A stretch of DNA of 64,000 nucleotides from Serripes groenlandicus (GCA_031761405.1 JASEVX010000003.1:114703831-114767830), one strand, 5' to 3'. Positions 35,280-46,579 are shown, counted from the first letter of the stretch. Translations and numbers: made by a program. Notes: a model not told the origin generated them from the letters alone.

Positions 35280-36209
35280 ATGGATACACAAGGAAACACA
35301 GAAAAACCGCTGTTGGAAATTATTAACAAGATAGGAAGGAATACATGTCGAGAGTACTTCAAAACGTTAAACGGACTGGGTGTAAAGGTAAGACATTTAC
35401 TGCTTTCCTCGCATGACTTAGAGCCTACTGAAAAAAATTGGACTGAGATAGGAATAAAAGTAAGAGTTCCTACTCATGATTGGGGAAACATATCGACAAA
35501 TAGAAAACAGTTTATAATAGCAGCTGTTGTTTCTATGGAGGAATTAGAAAACGAAAACTGTTCTCTGATCGACGACGATTTACACCAGATGTCCACCATT
35601 CCTACTTTCAAACCTAACTCAATAGTGTTCCGAAAGGGAAGAATTGTTATTGTGTTGAATGACAAGCGAAAATATACACATAATCATGGTGAGGCTATAC
35701 TGCTAGATGGAGATGAGACACCTCAACATGCTGTCAGAAACCACGTAGGATCATCTTCAGATTCAGACGAAGACTACTTATCGAACATGATAAAGAATTA
35801 TCAAGAACGATTCAATTATTTCGACAAGAGTGGTCTAGTTTTGTTATTATACTCCTATTATATCCCATGTACTGCATACCAACACCACTGTGCCGACGTC
35901 GTTAGAGAGTATGTATATCGATCAGATTCAATTAGGGTAATCGTTGCATATGACTTCGTTCATAGGGTAACAGATGAAGAGGAGGCTTTGAAAGCCATGA
36001 AAACAGACCGCTCTTGGCCAATTCTAATGGAATATGTCAATACAAGCAATGCCATGGATCTTGTGGCCAGCTGTGAGAATAGAGATGACGACATGGTTTA
36101 CCTTGCAGAAACACATCGATTGAAGAAGAGACAAGAACAACAATTCAGAAAAACCAAGAAAAAGAAAAGGCAAACCACAAGAACAAGTAAACAAAAACAC
36201 AGCCAATAA
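35280..36209 (+). CDS. Intronless zinc-dependent deaminase-fold protein, possible AID/APOBEC-like nucleic acid deaminase
   Basis: The frame is open from 35220, but the ATG at 35280 is preferred: it has A at -3 and G at +4, while the ATG at 35220 has a poor context. This gives 309 aa. Seen directly: two strand-like stretches (SIVFRKG, RIVIVLN) lead into HGE (His codon 35685-35687, Glu 35691-35693). After an acidic serine-rich insert (SSSDSDEDY) comes a hydrophobic strand (LVLLLYSYY) ending in PC-x6-C (Cys codons 35868-35870 and 35889-35891). A helix, a strand (IRVIVAYDF) and another helix (DEEEALKAM) follow. Known of the family: deaminases bind Zn through H-x-E and PC-x(2-6)-C on this fold, with Glu as proton shuttle. 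Inference: a nucleoside or polynucleotide deaminase. The first ~110 residues are unassigned; the last ~30 are Lys/Arg-rich and may bind nucleic acid or direct nuclear import. No neighbouring exon is needed. AATAAA overlaps the stop at 36205-36210. Fold fairly sure; substrate and clade unknown. Confidence 0.72.
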   Translation: MDTQGNTEKPLLEIINKIGRNTCREYFKTLNGLGVKVRHLLLSSHDLEPTEKNWTEIGIKVRVPTHDWGNISTNRKQFIIAAVVSMEELENENCSLIDDDLHQMSTIPTFKPNSIVFRKGRIVIVLNDKRKYTHNHGEAILLDGDETPQHAVRNHVGSSSDSDEDYLSNMIKNYQERFNYFDKSGLVLLLYSYYIPCTAYQHHCADVVREYVYRSDSIRVIVAYDFVHRVTDEEEALKAMKTDRSWPILMEYVNTSNAMDLVASCENRDDDMVYLAETHRLKKRQEQQFRKTKKKKRQTTRTSKQKHSQ

Positions 36210-36210
36210 A
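36205..36210 (+). terminator. AATAAA overlapping the deaminase stop codon
   Basis: AATAAA begins two bases before the TAA stop of the deaminase ORF. If used, the 3'UTR would be only about 15-30 nt. It may be chance, since the codons here are A-rich. Confidence 0.25.
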
Positions 36211-36688
36211 AGAAAGACGAGAATCTCTAAAAGAGAAGGCAAAAAATACATCTAGTATCGCCAATTATATTACAGTTTAGTGAAATATTGTAACATCTAA
36301 ACATATGGAAACATTGTGGGAAAAAAAGTTTCTCGCACTAAACATGTCTGCTGCATCGGTGTTTCTCCTATGTCTCCATGGTTTCTAAATCAACATTCCA
36401 CAGTAATATATTCAGATATTGCATTGTATTCTTTGACATGTATTATAAGGCAGAGCCTGAAAAGGTTAGCTTTTATGTCACCCCTGTGTTAAAAAGATCC
36501 CTCAAAAGAAACTTGTTTCGCTTCGTTCCGGTCATACCAATGACCTTAACAATGGCAGTAATAGTTTCCGTCCTTGACGATCCGTCTCGCTGGGATAGCA
36601 TTACGACTGATACGCTGGTGTCCGGATATATAAAACCGCAGTACTGATAATTTACCCAGCAAGTGCCGTAATATAACTGAAATACATG

Positions 36689-36941
36689 TGAGCCGTACTC
36701 GAGAAAATCAACATTGTGTAAAGTATCGACCAGGATTAGCCTAAGCATGCCGCGTAGGGTAACCCGAATATACTCTTTTCGCTTCCTGTGGATTTTCTGT
36801 TTCAGGAATCATTACTCTATACCTCTATCCCCCTGAGACGGAATGTGTCGGCCCGGTCCAGTCTGCGCGGACTGCGCAGGCTGATCAGGGTCAATACTTT
36901 ACGCAGGGACCATAATGTTGGTTTTCTCTCGGGACGGCTCA
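36689..36941. mobile_element. TGAGCC-type MITE downstream of the deaminase
   Basis: Starts TGAGCCGTACTCGAGAAAAT and ends with the inverse of TGAGCCGTCCCGAGAGAAAA. Core 'tgcgcggactgcgcaggctg'. About 480 bp past the deaminase stop. Confidence 0.85.
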
Positions 36942-37460
36942 TTTAGAAACGGCATTTAACACAATTTTAATGTATTGCGTCTATCTATTGATTAATGAAC
37001 ATAGAATAGATTAAAGGTTTTATAAATCGATTATATTTGATATGCTGTAAGGGCACTTGTGATTTATATCTGTTATCAACCTTTAACTTTCCAGTTGTAT
37101 AAAATGCCATATTCTCAATATTGGACACGTTTTTATGGCCTGCTTTTGCAAGTTGACAATCCGTCGTCTTTCCATCCGTCTGACCAGTGAATCATTCTTT
37201 TTTACTGACATATCGTCGGCTGGGGACGCAGGTGCTTCGTCAAACACTCTTGTTCTTACATAATATGATTCGGTCAAGGGATGGAACTCAGTAAGATTTA
37301 GATAACCAACTGTAAAATAAAATCAATTTTTGAGCGACAACCTATAATATCGCACTTAAAATTTCTGAAATCAAATATAAACAATTGAAATCGTTAGTTG
37401 TATTGAATGAATAGATCAATTATATACTGATTTAAACCGGCTCTATATATTTATTTATTA

Positions 37461-37905
37461 TATACCTACACATTTTCCGTCGCAAATACATGCAGATTGG
37501 CATGCGCACTTCAATTACGACGGGTTAAAAATCCGTATTTGACTAGGTCAAGTACGGTATCAAATATGGTAATGGTACGTTACTGAAATGTAATGTGACG
37601 CCAATGAAATATGATATCACGTCATTAAAAATGTGGTAACTGGGCGTGATTCATACATTTTAATTCATGATTTTTTGTTCTTTTAATTTCCAAATGTGTA
37701 TCACTTTTCTATAGTATGATGTAACAGTTACACTAGGTATATACTAACGGGTACATTACGCTGCAGTAGCGAAACATGACTTTGTTTTGTCAACTCGAGG
37801 CGTGGTAGAATTGACATCTCTCTCGACCATCGGTCTTGCGAGATATCAATTGTCAACGCCCCTCGTTGTACAATACTAAACCCAGTATCGCTACTGCAAC
37901 ATATT
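37461..37905 (+). repeat. Dispersed repeat with hairpin H3, right of the deaminase
   Basis: Direct, diverged copy of 32196-32593: 'atacctacacattttccg', a TGACG-rich stretch, then an inverted repeat (about 37757-37905; 'ctgcagtagcga' against 'tcgctactgcaac'). Confidence 0.75.
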
Positions 37906-37914
37906 GCTGTTTCC

Positions 37915-38430
37915 TAGCTCGTTATAACTCAGTCGGGAACGCTTAAGGATGATCCAGGGTATTTAGTTCGAACCCCGGCTTGATCACGGATACTTTTTGT
38001 AAGATAATGAACATATTGTGTGTAGCAGGGCTAATTCACCAGGACGTGCCACAGGTAAACAGTTAGGGCTATATACGTGTAACGATATAACATGCAATCA
38101 AAGTGGTATACATGTTTATAGTCGGCTTTTTATGCATTCAAAATCTCCGCTTCGGCCGGCCACTATGCATTACATTACGTTATGGACCTGTATTGTTCGT
38201 GCTTTTATGCCCCATTTCCAATTATTGACAATAAGCATTACGAGTAGTGCATTCGTCTTCCACCAATGGGCTTAACGGAATCTATGTGGGAAAGAAGCTG
38301 TTTGTATGGTACTAATGTATTGCCGAGTAATTGTTTGAGAAAGAAAACCCAGGATCACATGGCTAGGTGAAATGGTCGCGTTAATCTATTGAAAAAAATG
38401 TGAAACTTAACCAACCAATCCATCAATCAA
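37915..38430 (+). mobile_element. tRNA-headed SINE, near full length
   Basis: Head: A-box-like 'ataactcagtcggga', B box 'agttcgaaccccgg'. Body: 'cgtcttccaccaatgggct', 'atgtgggaaagaagc', 'gaaacttaaccaaccaatcc' and an AATC-type tail. Confidence 0.75.
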
Positions 38431-38759
38431 TTCTAGCTTTCTGGCACCAGTATTTGTTTGATTCAACGTCCCTTCCAGACTACCTCACATAGTTATCTTA
38501 GTCTATGTCAGAGTGACTTTTAAAAATCGTTGGAAAGACTATACGGCCTAATCTAGATTCGAATTTACGAACTCTTCTTCGTCGTTACAGCCAAATCTGG
38601 AGTTGTTATACATGCGGTTATACATGTTCACTATTCGAACAATATATAAGAAAAGTTAAAAGATGGCATTTTTGAACATTGTATGTTCACATTACCTTGT
38701 CCATCTGTTCTATCTGATAACGATCTACACAATTTAGTTTAAAACTTATTATTTCTTTA

Positions 38760-38936
38760 TCAATTACGAAACAAGCTTTCAGATTATACTAATTGGAGTA
38801 TGCTTCCTGGAAACATAAACAGTACTCGCGCCGATTGTGTGGTCAAATCCCAAACGCAGAACCCGCACATTACGTGATACGAACCCTGAACCTTCGGTAT
38901 GAGAGGCCAACGCTCTACCACTGCACCACTGTCTTC
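38760..38936 (-). mobile_element. tRNA-headed SINE of a second type
   Basis: On the minus strand: 'cagtggtgcagtggtagagc' (A box) and 'cagggttcgtatcacg' (B box), then a body shared with 9310-9435. Confidence 0.7.
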
Positions 38937-39099
38937 CAAACAAGTTAACAGAAGCTTCTAATAAGATAATGGAACAATGAACATCTTAATCAGACTTTGC
39001 AAAAGGGGGGTTCATATGATTTATCTGGCAACAGCCTTCTTATACCCACTTTAGTGATAAAGTGTGCACATCGTCCTACGCGAGAGACGAGGATGATTC

Positions 39100-39692
39100 T
39101 GTCCTCGGTCCACTTATACTAGCTATTTGAACTCCTTCAGTGACAATGGCAATATTGAGGTTATTTTGAAAACATTACATGCTCCGGTGAGTCAGCTCAT
39201 AACGAGCTTTCTTTGTCAAATTCGGTCCACTTATTCTAGATATTTAAACTTTTCCAGTGCCAAAGGCAGAAATGAGGTTATTTTGCAAACATAGCATGCA
39301 CCGGTGAGTCAGCTCATAACGAGCTTACTTTGAAAAATTCGGTCCACTTATACAAGCTATTAAAACTATTTCAGTGCCAATGGCAGTAATGAGGTTATTT
39401 TGCAAACATTAGAGGCTCCAGTGAGTCGTCAGCTAGTAACGAGCTTACTTTGGGAAATTGTGTTCCACTTATACAAGCCATTTAAACGTTTGCAGTGCCA
39501 ATGGCAGTAATGAGCTTATTTTGCAAACTTAACAGGCTCCGGTGAGTCAGCTTGTAACGAGCTTACTTAAGGAAATTCGGTCCCCTTATTCAAGCGATTT
39601 AAACTCTTTCAGTGCCAATGGCAATAATGAGTTTGCAAACATTACATGCTCCGGTGAGTCAGCTCGTAACGAGCTTACTTTGGGAAATTCGG
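39100..39692. repeat. ~118-bp tandem repeat, ~5 copies
   Basis: Blocks 'ggtgagtcagct(c/t)(a/g)taacgag', 'attcggtccactta' and 'agtgccaatggcagtaatga' recur at ~113-122 bp steps. Noncoding. Confidence 0.9.
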
Positions 39693-40690
39693 TGCTTAAA
39701 ATGTTATGATGGTAGTACTAAATGATGTTCCTCATTAGTGCACATATCCTCTTAGATAGTACGGCTGATAGGGACCGCCTTTACATACCATATCAATGTC
39801 CTTCCCTTGCCTGGCACTAAGCATACGGTGTCAGCATTTCGACTGACTCGCTGGTGTCAGGGTCTAAATGGACCAGTAATATTGGTAACTTACCCAGAAA
39901 CTCTGCGATATTAAGTGTTGAACACCATTTAAAAACAAACGAGAGATGGGCCAGTTTTATCTATGACGAGTCTGTCGAAACTAAATTTGATATCAACTCA
40001 GAAAACGGCAGGACATGAGCACTAAGTCGTTCTTAAAAAGGGTTATCAAACGTGTCTATAAGTGTTTATGACGTATTGACGAGCATTGCCGATTCAGTCC
40101 AGACTGTGTAGATGCAAAGTTCAGTTATACCATACACATATCAAATTCTAAATGTCTAATGAAATGATGAGATGTTTAGAAACATTGGTAATACAAAGTG
40201 GAATAGTTAATGCTTAGCCCTTTCACGGCTGAGACCGATTCTGTGAAGTCAATAACAACGTCTAAACTGGATCGATACTGTTGGATTCTCATTTATTATG
40301 TCCATATTGATATTCCGAGAATTGGAACCGGGCTTTTTAAAAAATGTTAAGCTTAACAAGTCAACTTACAAATATGCATTGAAAGGGCTTACATATTTCT
40401 GCAAGAATTTTAGAGAGATTCGTCTGTTGCAGAGACTATGTGTATGAAGTTAGTAGTAAGATGGTAATTGTTATTAGTTATTTAATATACTGCCAATGAA
40501 CGAATATGCAGCCATCCAGTAGTTGAGAGTCCGCCACGATAGAGTGAACTCATACAAACGGGTACATTCCCAGCTAAATAGTAAATGGTAGTTCCTCAAA
40601 AGCCCACAGCACAAACATATTGCCACGTATGAACACCTAGCCAGCTAGTAGATGCCAATCGCCTGTTTGTACTATGACGAATTCATAGTC
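39693..40690. other. No gene seen
   Basis: No ORF or RNA signal. Confidence 0.5.
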
Positions 40691-40694
40691 ACGG

Positions 40695-41070
40695 GTGTAC
40701 GTAAAAGACCAAGTATTTTCTTCAAATGTACATAAATTAACAAGTGTTTTCTTCAGATGAATGTAAACGACCACGTCTTTTTCTTCTGACGTACGTAACC
40801 GACCACGTATTTTTCTTTATGTATACATACATTACCAAGTATTTTCTTCAGATATACGTCAATGACCATTTCCTTTCTTCAGATATTTGTAAATGACCAA
40901 GTCTTTTTCTTCAGATGTTTGTTAATGTCAAGTATTTTCTTCAGATGTTTGTAAATATTCAAGTATTTTCTTCAGATATACGTAAATTACCATTTATTTT
41001 CTTCAAATGTACATACATTACCAAATATTTTATTCATATGTACGTAAATGACCAAATAATTTCTTCAGAT
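40695..41070. repeat. ~31-36-bp tandem repeat, ~11 diverged copies
   Basis: Unit 'tattttcttcagatgtacgt' then 'aaatgaccaag'. Copies vary in length and sequence. Confidence 0.85.
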
Positions 41071-41508
41071 TTATTTCAATAACAATCCATTCCAATGGAT
41101 TACTTACGTCTAAATATAAGTGTTTCTTTATCTCTTAATTACTTTCCATACAATTGTTATCATTTCAGCTGTATTAATGGTAATAAATGTTGTGGAAATG
41201 AATTAAATCCCGAATAATATGACAACCAACTTCCGATCAAGGGGAATAACATTTTCTGGTACATAATTTCCTGATTATTCTTCAAACTAGAGTTGTCTTC
41301 CTTTGATCTTTAATCCACTAGTTGACTTAACCACATACAACAAATATACGTACTTGGCAGTCATTCCAGTGTCTCCAATTACCCCTGTTGCTGTGAAACG
41401 GTGAATCCCCATAATAAACCGCATTGTCCGAGTTCGTATATTATATAAAGGGACCTTTATACAAAAATGAAAGTAAGAATACCAAGGGTAGCTTTGTTCA
41501 CTTAAACC

Positions 41509-41740
41509 CTTCCTCACATACAACAATTCGGAAGCAGACGACTTTAAAATTAAGATCTACACACAACTTAGGACCTATCTCTTTAAATGAAAGTAAACTC
41601 GAGGGATACAGTTGAAAACATTAATGCAAAAGTAGATACTAATCATTATGAGCAATGTATCTTTTTTGATAATGTTTTCAAAAGCCGTCTGCTGTTGATG
41701 CATAAGAAAGCGTCTGTATGCGAGAAAGTGTTATACAGTT
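41509..41740. mobile_element. Degenerate piggyBac-like MITE
   Basis: 'acccttcctcacatacaaca' at the left, 'cagacgactttaaa', 'aatgttttcaaaagccgtct' and 'gcgtctgtatgcgagaaagt' at the right. Confidence 0.65.
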
Positions 41741-42169
41741 CGTTATTTATCTAAATAGAGAAACACAAATATGATTTTGAAAAAAGGTCATTATCATATA
41801 ACATATAAAAAAATAAGGATGCATACTCTGTCGATAGTGCATGAATTGATATTGCAGGCATCGATATTGCACTCAGATCCTTTTCACTTGCTGCTAAGGA
41901 CGGACTTATTTACACACGGTCACGTTACAAGGCGCTCCGATCCAAACATTGATGAATTTAAAGACCAGCCTTTAATGTTTACATCGTTTAACATGTATAT
42001 CACTTAACACAGTCACACGCGCTGAATAAATCAGTAGACATATATAAATAGCGTAAATGTGTGTAAATACATTATGCATTTTCTGATGAAACAAAGTGAC
42101 GTGTAGATCAATGACATGCATTCAGTCATTACACACTCAATAGAGAACAGTCCGAAAAAATTAACAAAA

Positions 42170-42900
42170 ACTCTAGATAAAGCAGGAAGAAAGTCCATGC
42201 CAAACTATATAAACTTAAATCACTCAGAAAACTCAGTACATTCATGACGGAATCAAAGATGTTATATATACAAAATGGAAGGAATCGGGGCGAAAATGTG
42301 AGGTAACAAAGCTACAACTTAGGCGTGAAAAAAAGAACACTCCGCAGTCTACAAGATCAGGCTCATGCAAACTAAATATGTACAAAGTATAATAAATGCT
42401 TCAGAAAATGACACTAAGCTGTTCTATAAAATCATAAAATCCTAAAGAAATAGTAATACGTCATGTCACTGATATTCTAATTGTGGGTAATCTTAAATTA
42501 TCAAAACCTGACGAAATACTGGCAGTTTGGAAGGATCATTTTGAGAAATTAGCGACACCTACAGCTGCTAGCAGAGAAGACACATATTATGAAAAATAAA
42601 CAAAATCGCACAATTGAAGAAAATGATGCTATCAAGAATTTAAACTATGAAAAAGCTGCAGACACTTACCGTGATGTGCCAGTAGAGATGAAAGGGGGAG
42701 TCCTGAAACAAGTACTTGTAGATTGAATTATTCAACTGAATGTAAAGTTCTATCTCGCCAACTAGTAATGTCTAAACAAGCGGAGCAGTCATTTGCATCA
42801 ATAATCAAAGAAATCTTGCATAAATGCCAGGTCACTAATAAACAAACCTGTGGACAAACCTAGCTGGAAACAGATGGTGGACCAAGCTTCTCTCCAACTA
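42170..42900 (+). pseudogene. Non-LTR retrotransposon (LINE) relic
   Basis: Out-of-frame plus-strand fragments look like the linker between LINE endonuclease and RT: ASENDTKLFYKIIK (about 42400), then after a break KPDEILAVWKDHFEKLATP (about 42505-42565), the common W-x2-HF-x2-L-x-TP signature. Stops and frameshifts are frequent and no RT core (YxDD) follows. A SINE 3' end begins at about 42936. Confidence 0.6.
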
Positions 42901-42935
42901 CTGGTACCGGATGTTAGACAAAGGTCACTATGCCA

Positions 42936-43128
42936 AGCGTTATTCATCTTCCATCAATGGGCTAACAGTCTATGTGGAAAAGCAGCCAGTTGCTTGGAAA
43001 GAATGTTGTGTGGATTACTGGTGTGAAAAAGCAAGGAATGGCATGAGTAGGTTAATTGGTCGCCGTGATATGACTGAAAACTGTTGAAAACGGCGTTAAA
43101 CTCCAATAAATCAATCAACTAAAAATGG
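42936..43128 (+). mobile_element. SINE 3' part
   Basis: 'catcttccatcaatgggcta', 'gtgtggattactggtgtgaa', 'gaaaacggcgttaaactcca' and an ATAAATCAATC tail. The tRNA head is replaced by LINE-relic sequence. Confidence 0.75.
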
Positions 43129-43129
43129 G

Positions 43130-43970
43130 TTGATCAACCAGAAGGAAAACCTACCCTAAATACCTACAAATACAAGACAGACCAATAGAAGGAAGTAGAT
43201 CAACATATATCTAGATACAATCGAGTTTCTTTGATCAAACGGGCAAATTGCATCGACACCTGACTAGATTTTATCAAAAGTTATTGATAAAAATGATCAA
43301 CCACTATCTTAGCTGGATACTTGTTTGCTAAAGTTTCTCAATATGAAACAAGATTTATTTTCATAACCAAATTTAAAATGTTAGAATGTTGATTTTATTT
43401 TTCTACCATGGTCAAAGGAAGTTTCCTGTTGTGTCCTTGTTTCGTGACTTTTAACATCGATTTTCGCGCATGCGCATTTCGATATGAAAAAGCGAGTGAT
43501 CAAAATATTATTTTATTTTAGATAAGTATCAACATGAACTGGTAACATAAACAAAAATAAGAAATATTTAAAAAAATATAGGCCTGTTTATCGGGACTAT
43601 AAGGCTCGTGACCTTATTTCATATTGCCAAACTATAAAGGGAAGCAACCGGAAGTAAAATGTAAACTTAGAAAAGCGCTTCCATGACATTGACGAGTCAT
43701 GCAGCTAAAAAATGTCGCTCGAAAAATGATTTATTTTACGTCACGTCACGAGTGCAAAGGCCGAATGTAGGAGAAAGAAGGATAACTGCTATAGCATTCA
43801 TCTATAAATTGCCCGAGTTAGTTTTCTTTCTAAACAAAATAGTTTATTGTTTAAGTTGAATATTGAATGACAAAGATCAATGTCACTGCACTTAAATGTT
43901 TCTTTGGTTTGGTCACTGTTCTACCTGAACATGTAACATATGGTTTAACGTCATTTTCCACTGGGATGTT
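43130..43970. other. No gene seen between SINE and gypsy relic
   Basis: No supported ORF; no second gypsy LTR was recognised here, where the element's 3' LTR would be expected. Confidence 0.5.
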
Positions 43971-43975
43971 TTCTG

Positions 43976-44398
43976 TCATAACAGATCTGTCACAGTTTGA
44001 AGACATGTGTGTGTCATCACTTGTAGATGTTTATTCAGGAAATACAGTTTCTGCAAATTATCGGAATCAAAGGCCTTGTTGACTTTTTCTGACGAAACAC
44101 GTAAATGTACCCTGTTACGTCGGTACAAACGGTAACCACAATTTACTATGTATGAACGCTGTCTTTCATGTTTGGAAATCAATACTCCGGGTTTCCAGTT
44201 GCTTTTGCCGTTGGCCATCCAAACGTGAGTTCCTTGCAGTATAGGATGAATGGTGTAAGCACCTTTCCTCTTGTCATAGTAGAACGTTTGCGATTGTTTT
44301 TGAGAGCGAAAGTGTTCTTTCACTTTCCGTGGATTTAGTGAACGCGGTTTTAGTCCCTCACATGAAGCTGGTAAAGTGTTGCTATGTCGCCTGCCCAT
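43976..44398 (-). pseudogene. Integrase C-terminal domain of the gypsy relic (140-codon open stretch)
   Basis: Longest uninterrupted piece of the gypsy relic. It opens with MGRRHSNTLP, the usual end of the integrase core, and contains the C-terminal domain signature W-K-P-G-V then R-S-Y-I-V and Y-R-R-N-R-V-H-L. A stop separates it from the core just upstream (SPA*LLMGRR). Not a functional gene alone. Confidence 0.8.
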
Positions 44399-46095
44399 CA
44401 GTAACTATGCAGGAGACATATTAAGATCAACAAGTGGAGTCGTGCGTTATTTAAGTAGCACCAATTGCATGTCTTCTGATTTTTTCAATAATTTTGTCAC
44501 TGTCTGTATAGCACGTTCAGCCTTACCAGTTGAGCTAAATATGACGCGTGTATCAGTTTTAGCATATGGGCACGTAAACTCGGTGAATAACAATTATCAG
44601 CTCTTTGTATATAACACCATCTGATATGGACGGGTTTCAAATGGGGCTTCACTTCTTACATCTGGCCTTCAACCTTTTCTATCTGTGCTTAACGCTTTTC
44701 AGCTTCTGTTAATGTGCGACATGCGTATGCTTTGACTCCCTGTAACAGTAAAACCCCTAACTCATCTTTGCTTCCATCACATCTCAATGTCTTTGTAGAC
44801 ATCATAGTAGGCGAGTACTGGTGGAGTGCTGCAGAGCCTCTTGAGTTCCTTAAAACTCATTTCCTGTGCATGGTTCCACTAAAATTATATGTCTGACTTG
44901 AGAATAATGCTGATGGGAAATCTACTTGGTTTAGTTTGGAATAAATCAATGTTTCTCATCAGATGATGTTTCACGCTTTCTTGCTTTATTGAGGTCTTTT
45001 GAATCAATGTAAATGCGAACTTCATCATTTTTCAGTGAAACAATCATCGAACTAACCCATTGCAGTAGGCTCATGAACTGGCATGATAAAACCACCCCCT
45101 TCCATTTGGTGGAGATTATCGATAACACATGGTTTTAAAGATGCTGCGATTCTCCTAGGTGTGTGAATCTTTCCAGCAGCATTCTCTTGTAGTTTTAATC
45201 TGTATTCTCCTGGGAGAGTACCTGTTGCTCTGATTAATTCTGGAAAATCACGTGTTAGTTGATGTTTTACGATTCTTGCTCTACACTGTTTATTCGCTGT
45301 AACAAACCAAGCTTTTCAGCTCTATCACCGCTGATGATGGTCGATTGTTTCCAATCGCACACTCATCTGATGACTTTTATATTCAATCGGAACGAAAATT
45401 GTCCCGATTGGTTAAAACTTGTGGTTTGTGTATGATTTCAGTGTTTTTGAAGAATAATACAGACGGACTTCTTTGTTCACTTTATTGTATTCTTATAGAA
45501 GTATGTGGTGTTTAGCACCTGTGTCTCTACGGAAAGTTATATTCTGTTGACACATATTCAGATTAACTAGCCATTTATCAGTAAGGTCATGTATATGACC
45601 AGAGTCTTCCCGGACTTCAGAAGAGTTGATGTGTACGAGATCACCATCCCTGCTTTCTGAATAAAGTTCACTTTCAAGTTTATTTACACTTTTGGGTCTT
45701 GTTCTGCACATTTTGATCAAATAGTTTTTCTTCTTACAAAAATTACAAGTTGAAACAAATTATGGGCACTTCCCTTTTTTTTCATGTTTCCTTACACATT
45801 TATCACATGAGTTAAAATGATGGGCCTAGTGTCCTTGTGTTTACTACTTTGACAGTAAACCCATCACATCATCTTTATTTGACTCTGTGAAATGGTTTTA
45901 TCAAGTGTTCATTTCTGACCTTGATCAAGAAGACTTTCTTGGTTTTTCTAGTGTTTGACCCCACTGATAATAAAGTCTACTAGAACGTCACCTGCGTTAA
46001 TATACTCACAGTCCATTATCAAGAGTCTTAGATCTTTGACGAAATTATCAAAATTCTCACAATCCAGTTGCTTTCTCTGATGAGCTCGTAACATA
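43976..46095 (-). mobile_element. Decayed, internally deleted Ty3/gypsy-type LTR retrotransposon
   Basis: Read on the minus strand, remnants occur in canonical gag-pol order with stops and frameshifts between them. Gag capsid end at about 46085-45900 (ENFDNFVKDLRLL). Two zinc-knuckle relics at about 45830-45700, one with its His replaced by Tyr. Protease active-site stretch RRDTGAKHHIL near 45505. RT block QWVSSMIVSLKNDEVRIYID near 45060-44980. RNase H-type tether and catalytic region (SFKELKRLCSTP, CDGSKDELG) at about 44880-44650. Integrase core end (ERAIQTVTKLLKKSEDMQL) and C-terminal domain at about 44580-43976. The span is only ~2.1 kb where gag end to integrase end normally needs about 4 kb, so most of RT and the integrase N-terminal half are gone. 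The 5' end is cut at ~46.09 kb by a plus-oriented LTR fragment. Dead element. Confidence 0.85.
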
Positions 46096-46197
46096 ATTCT
46101 ATATAACCCATGCACTCCATGTTAATCTTTGTGGTATTTAATGTTCTGCTAAGCTATATGGTTGTTCCTGCATTTAATGTTGTACACAAACACAACA
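46096..46197 (+). repeat. Truncated LTR copy (3' part), plus orientation
   Basis: About 100 bp from TTCTATATAACCC to ACACAACA, a diverged match to the end of the LTR at 46398-46578. It abuts the broken 5' end of the minus-strand gypsy relic. The TATA-like TCTATATAA suggests plus orientation. Confidence 0.6.
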
Positions 46198-46397
46198 CAT
46201 TTTCGACAAGGTTGGGTTTTTGCACCGCTATAAATGATAATGACTATGTTAATTGGGGTCATCGTGGACAGTGGAATGTAATGGCTAATCACAAACGAAA
46301 GAAACTAAAACAGTTTGTGCATACGTTCATGAGGTGTATTATAGTTGCAATTTCAAAATTGAATTTGAAATGATGACTTTACATTTGAAGGGGAGAG

Positions 46398-46578
46398 TGT
46401 TGTGTATATTGTCTTAACAAAGGAACTCATGAATGAAAGTGTATCCACTCAAAGCGACGCCTCTTAGTGTAACATGTTTCTATATAAACCATGCATTTCA
46501 TGTTAATAATTATAGTGTTAAATATTCTACTAAGCTATTCAGCTGATCCTTCATTTAATGTTGTACACTTACACAACA
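46398..46578 (+). mobile_element. 181-bp LTR with polypurine tract, small LTR element
   Basis: Starts TGTTGTGT and ends ACACAACA, perfect 8-bp terminal inverted repeats starting TG and ending CA. Directly before it is GAAGGGGAGAG (46387-46397), a good polypurine tract for a plus-strand 3' LTR. An internal TTCTATATAAACC may be its TATA box. With the copy at 46096-46197 the pair encloses only ~200 bp, as in TRIM-like elements. The last bases of the upstream copy are not followed by an obvious primer-binding site. Confidence 0.6.
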
Positions 46579-46579
46579 C

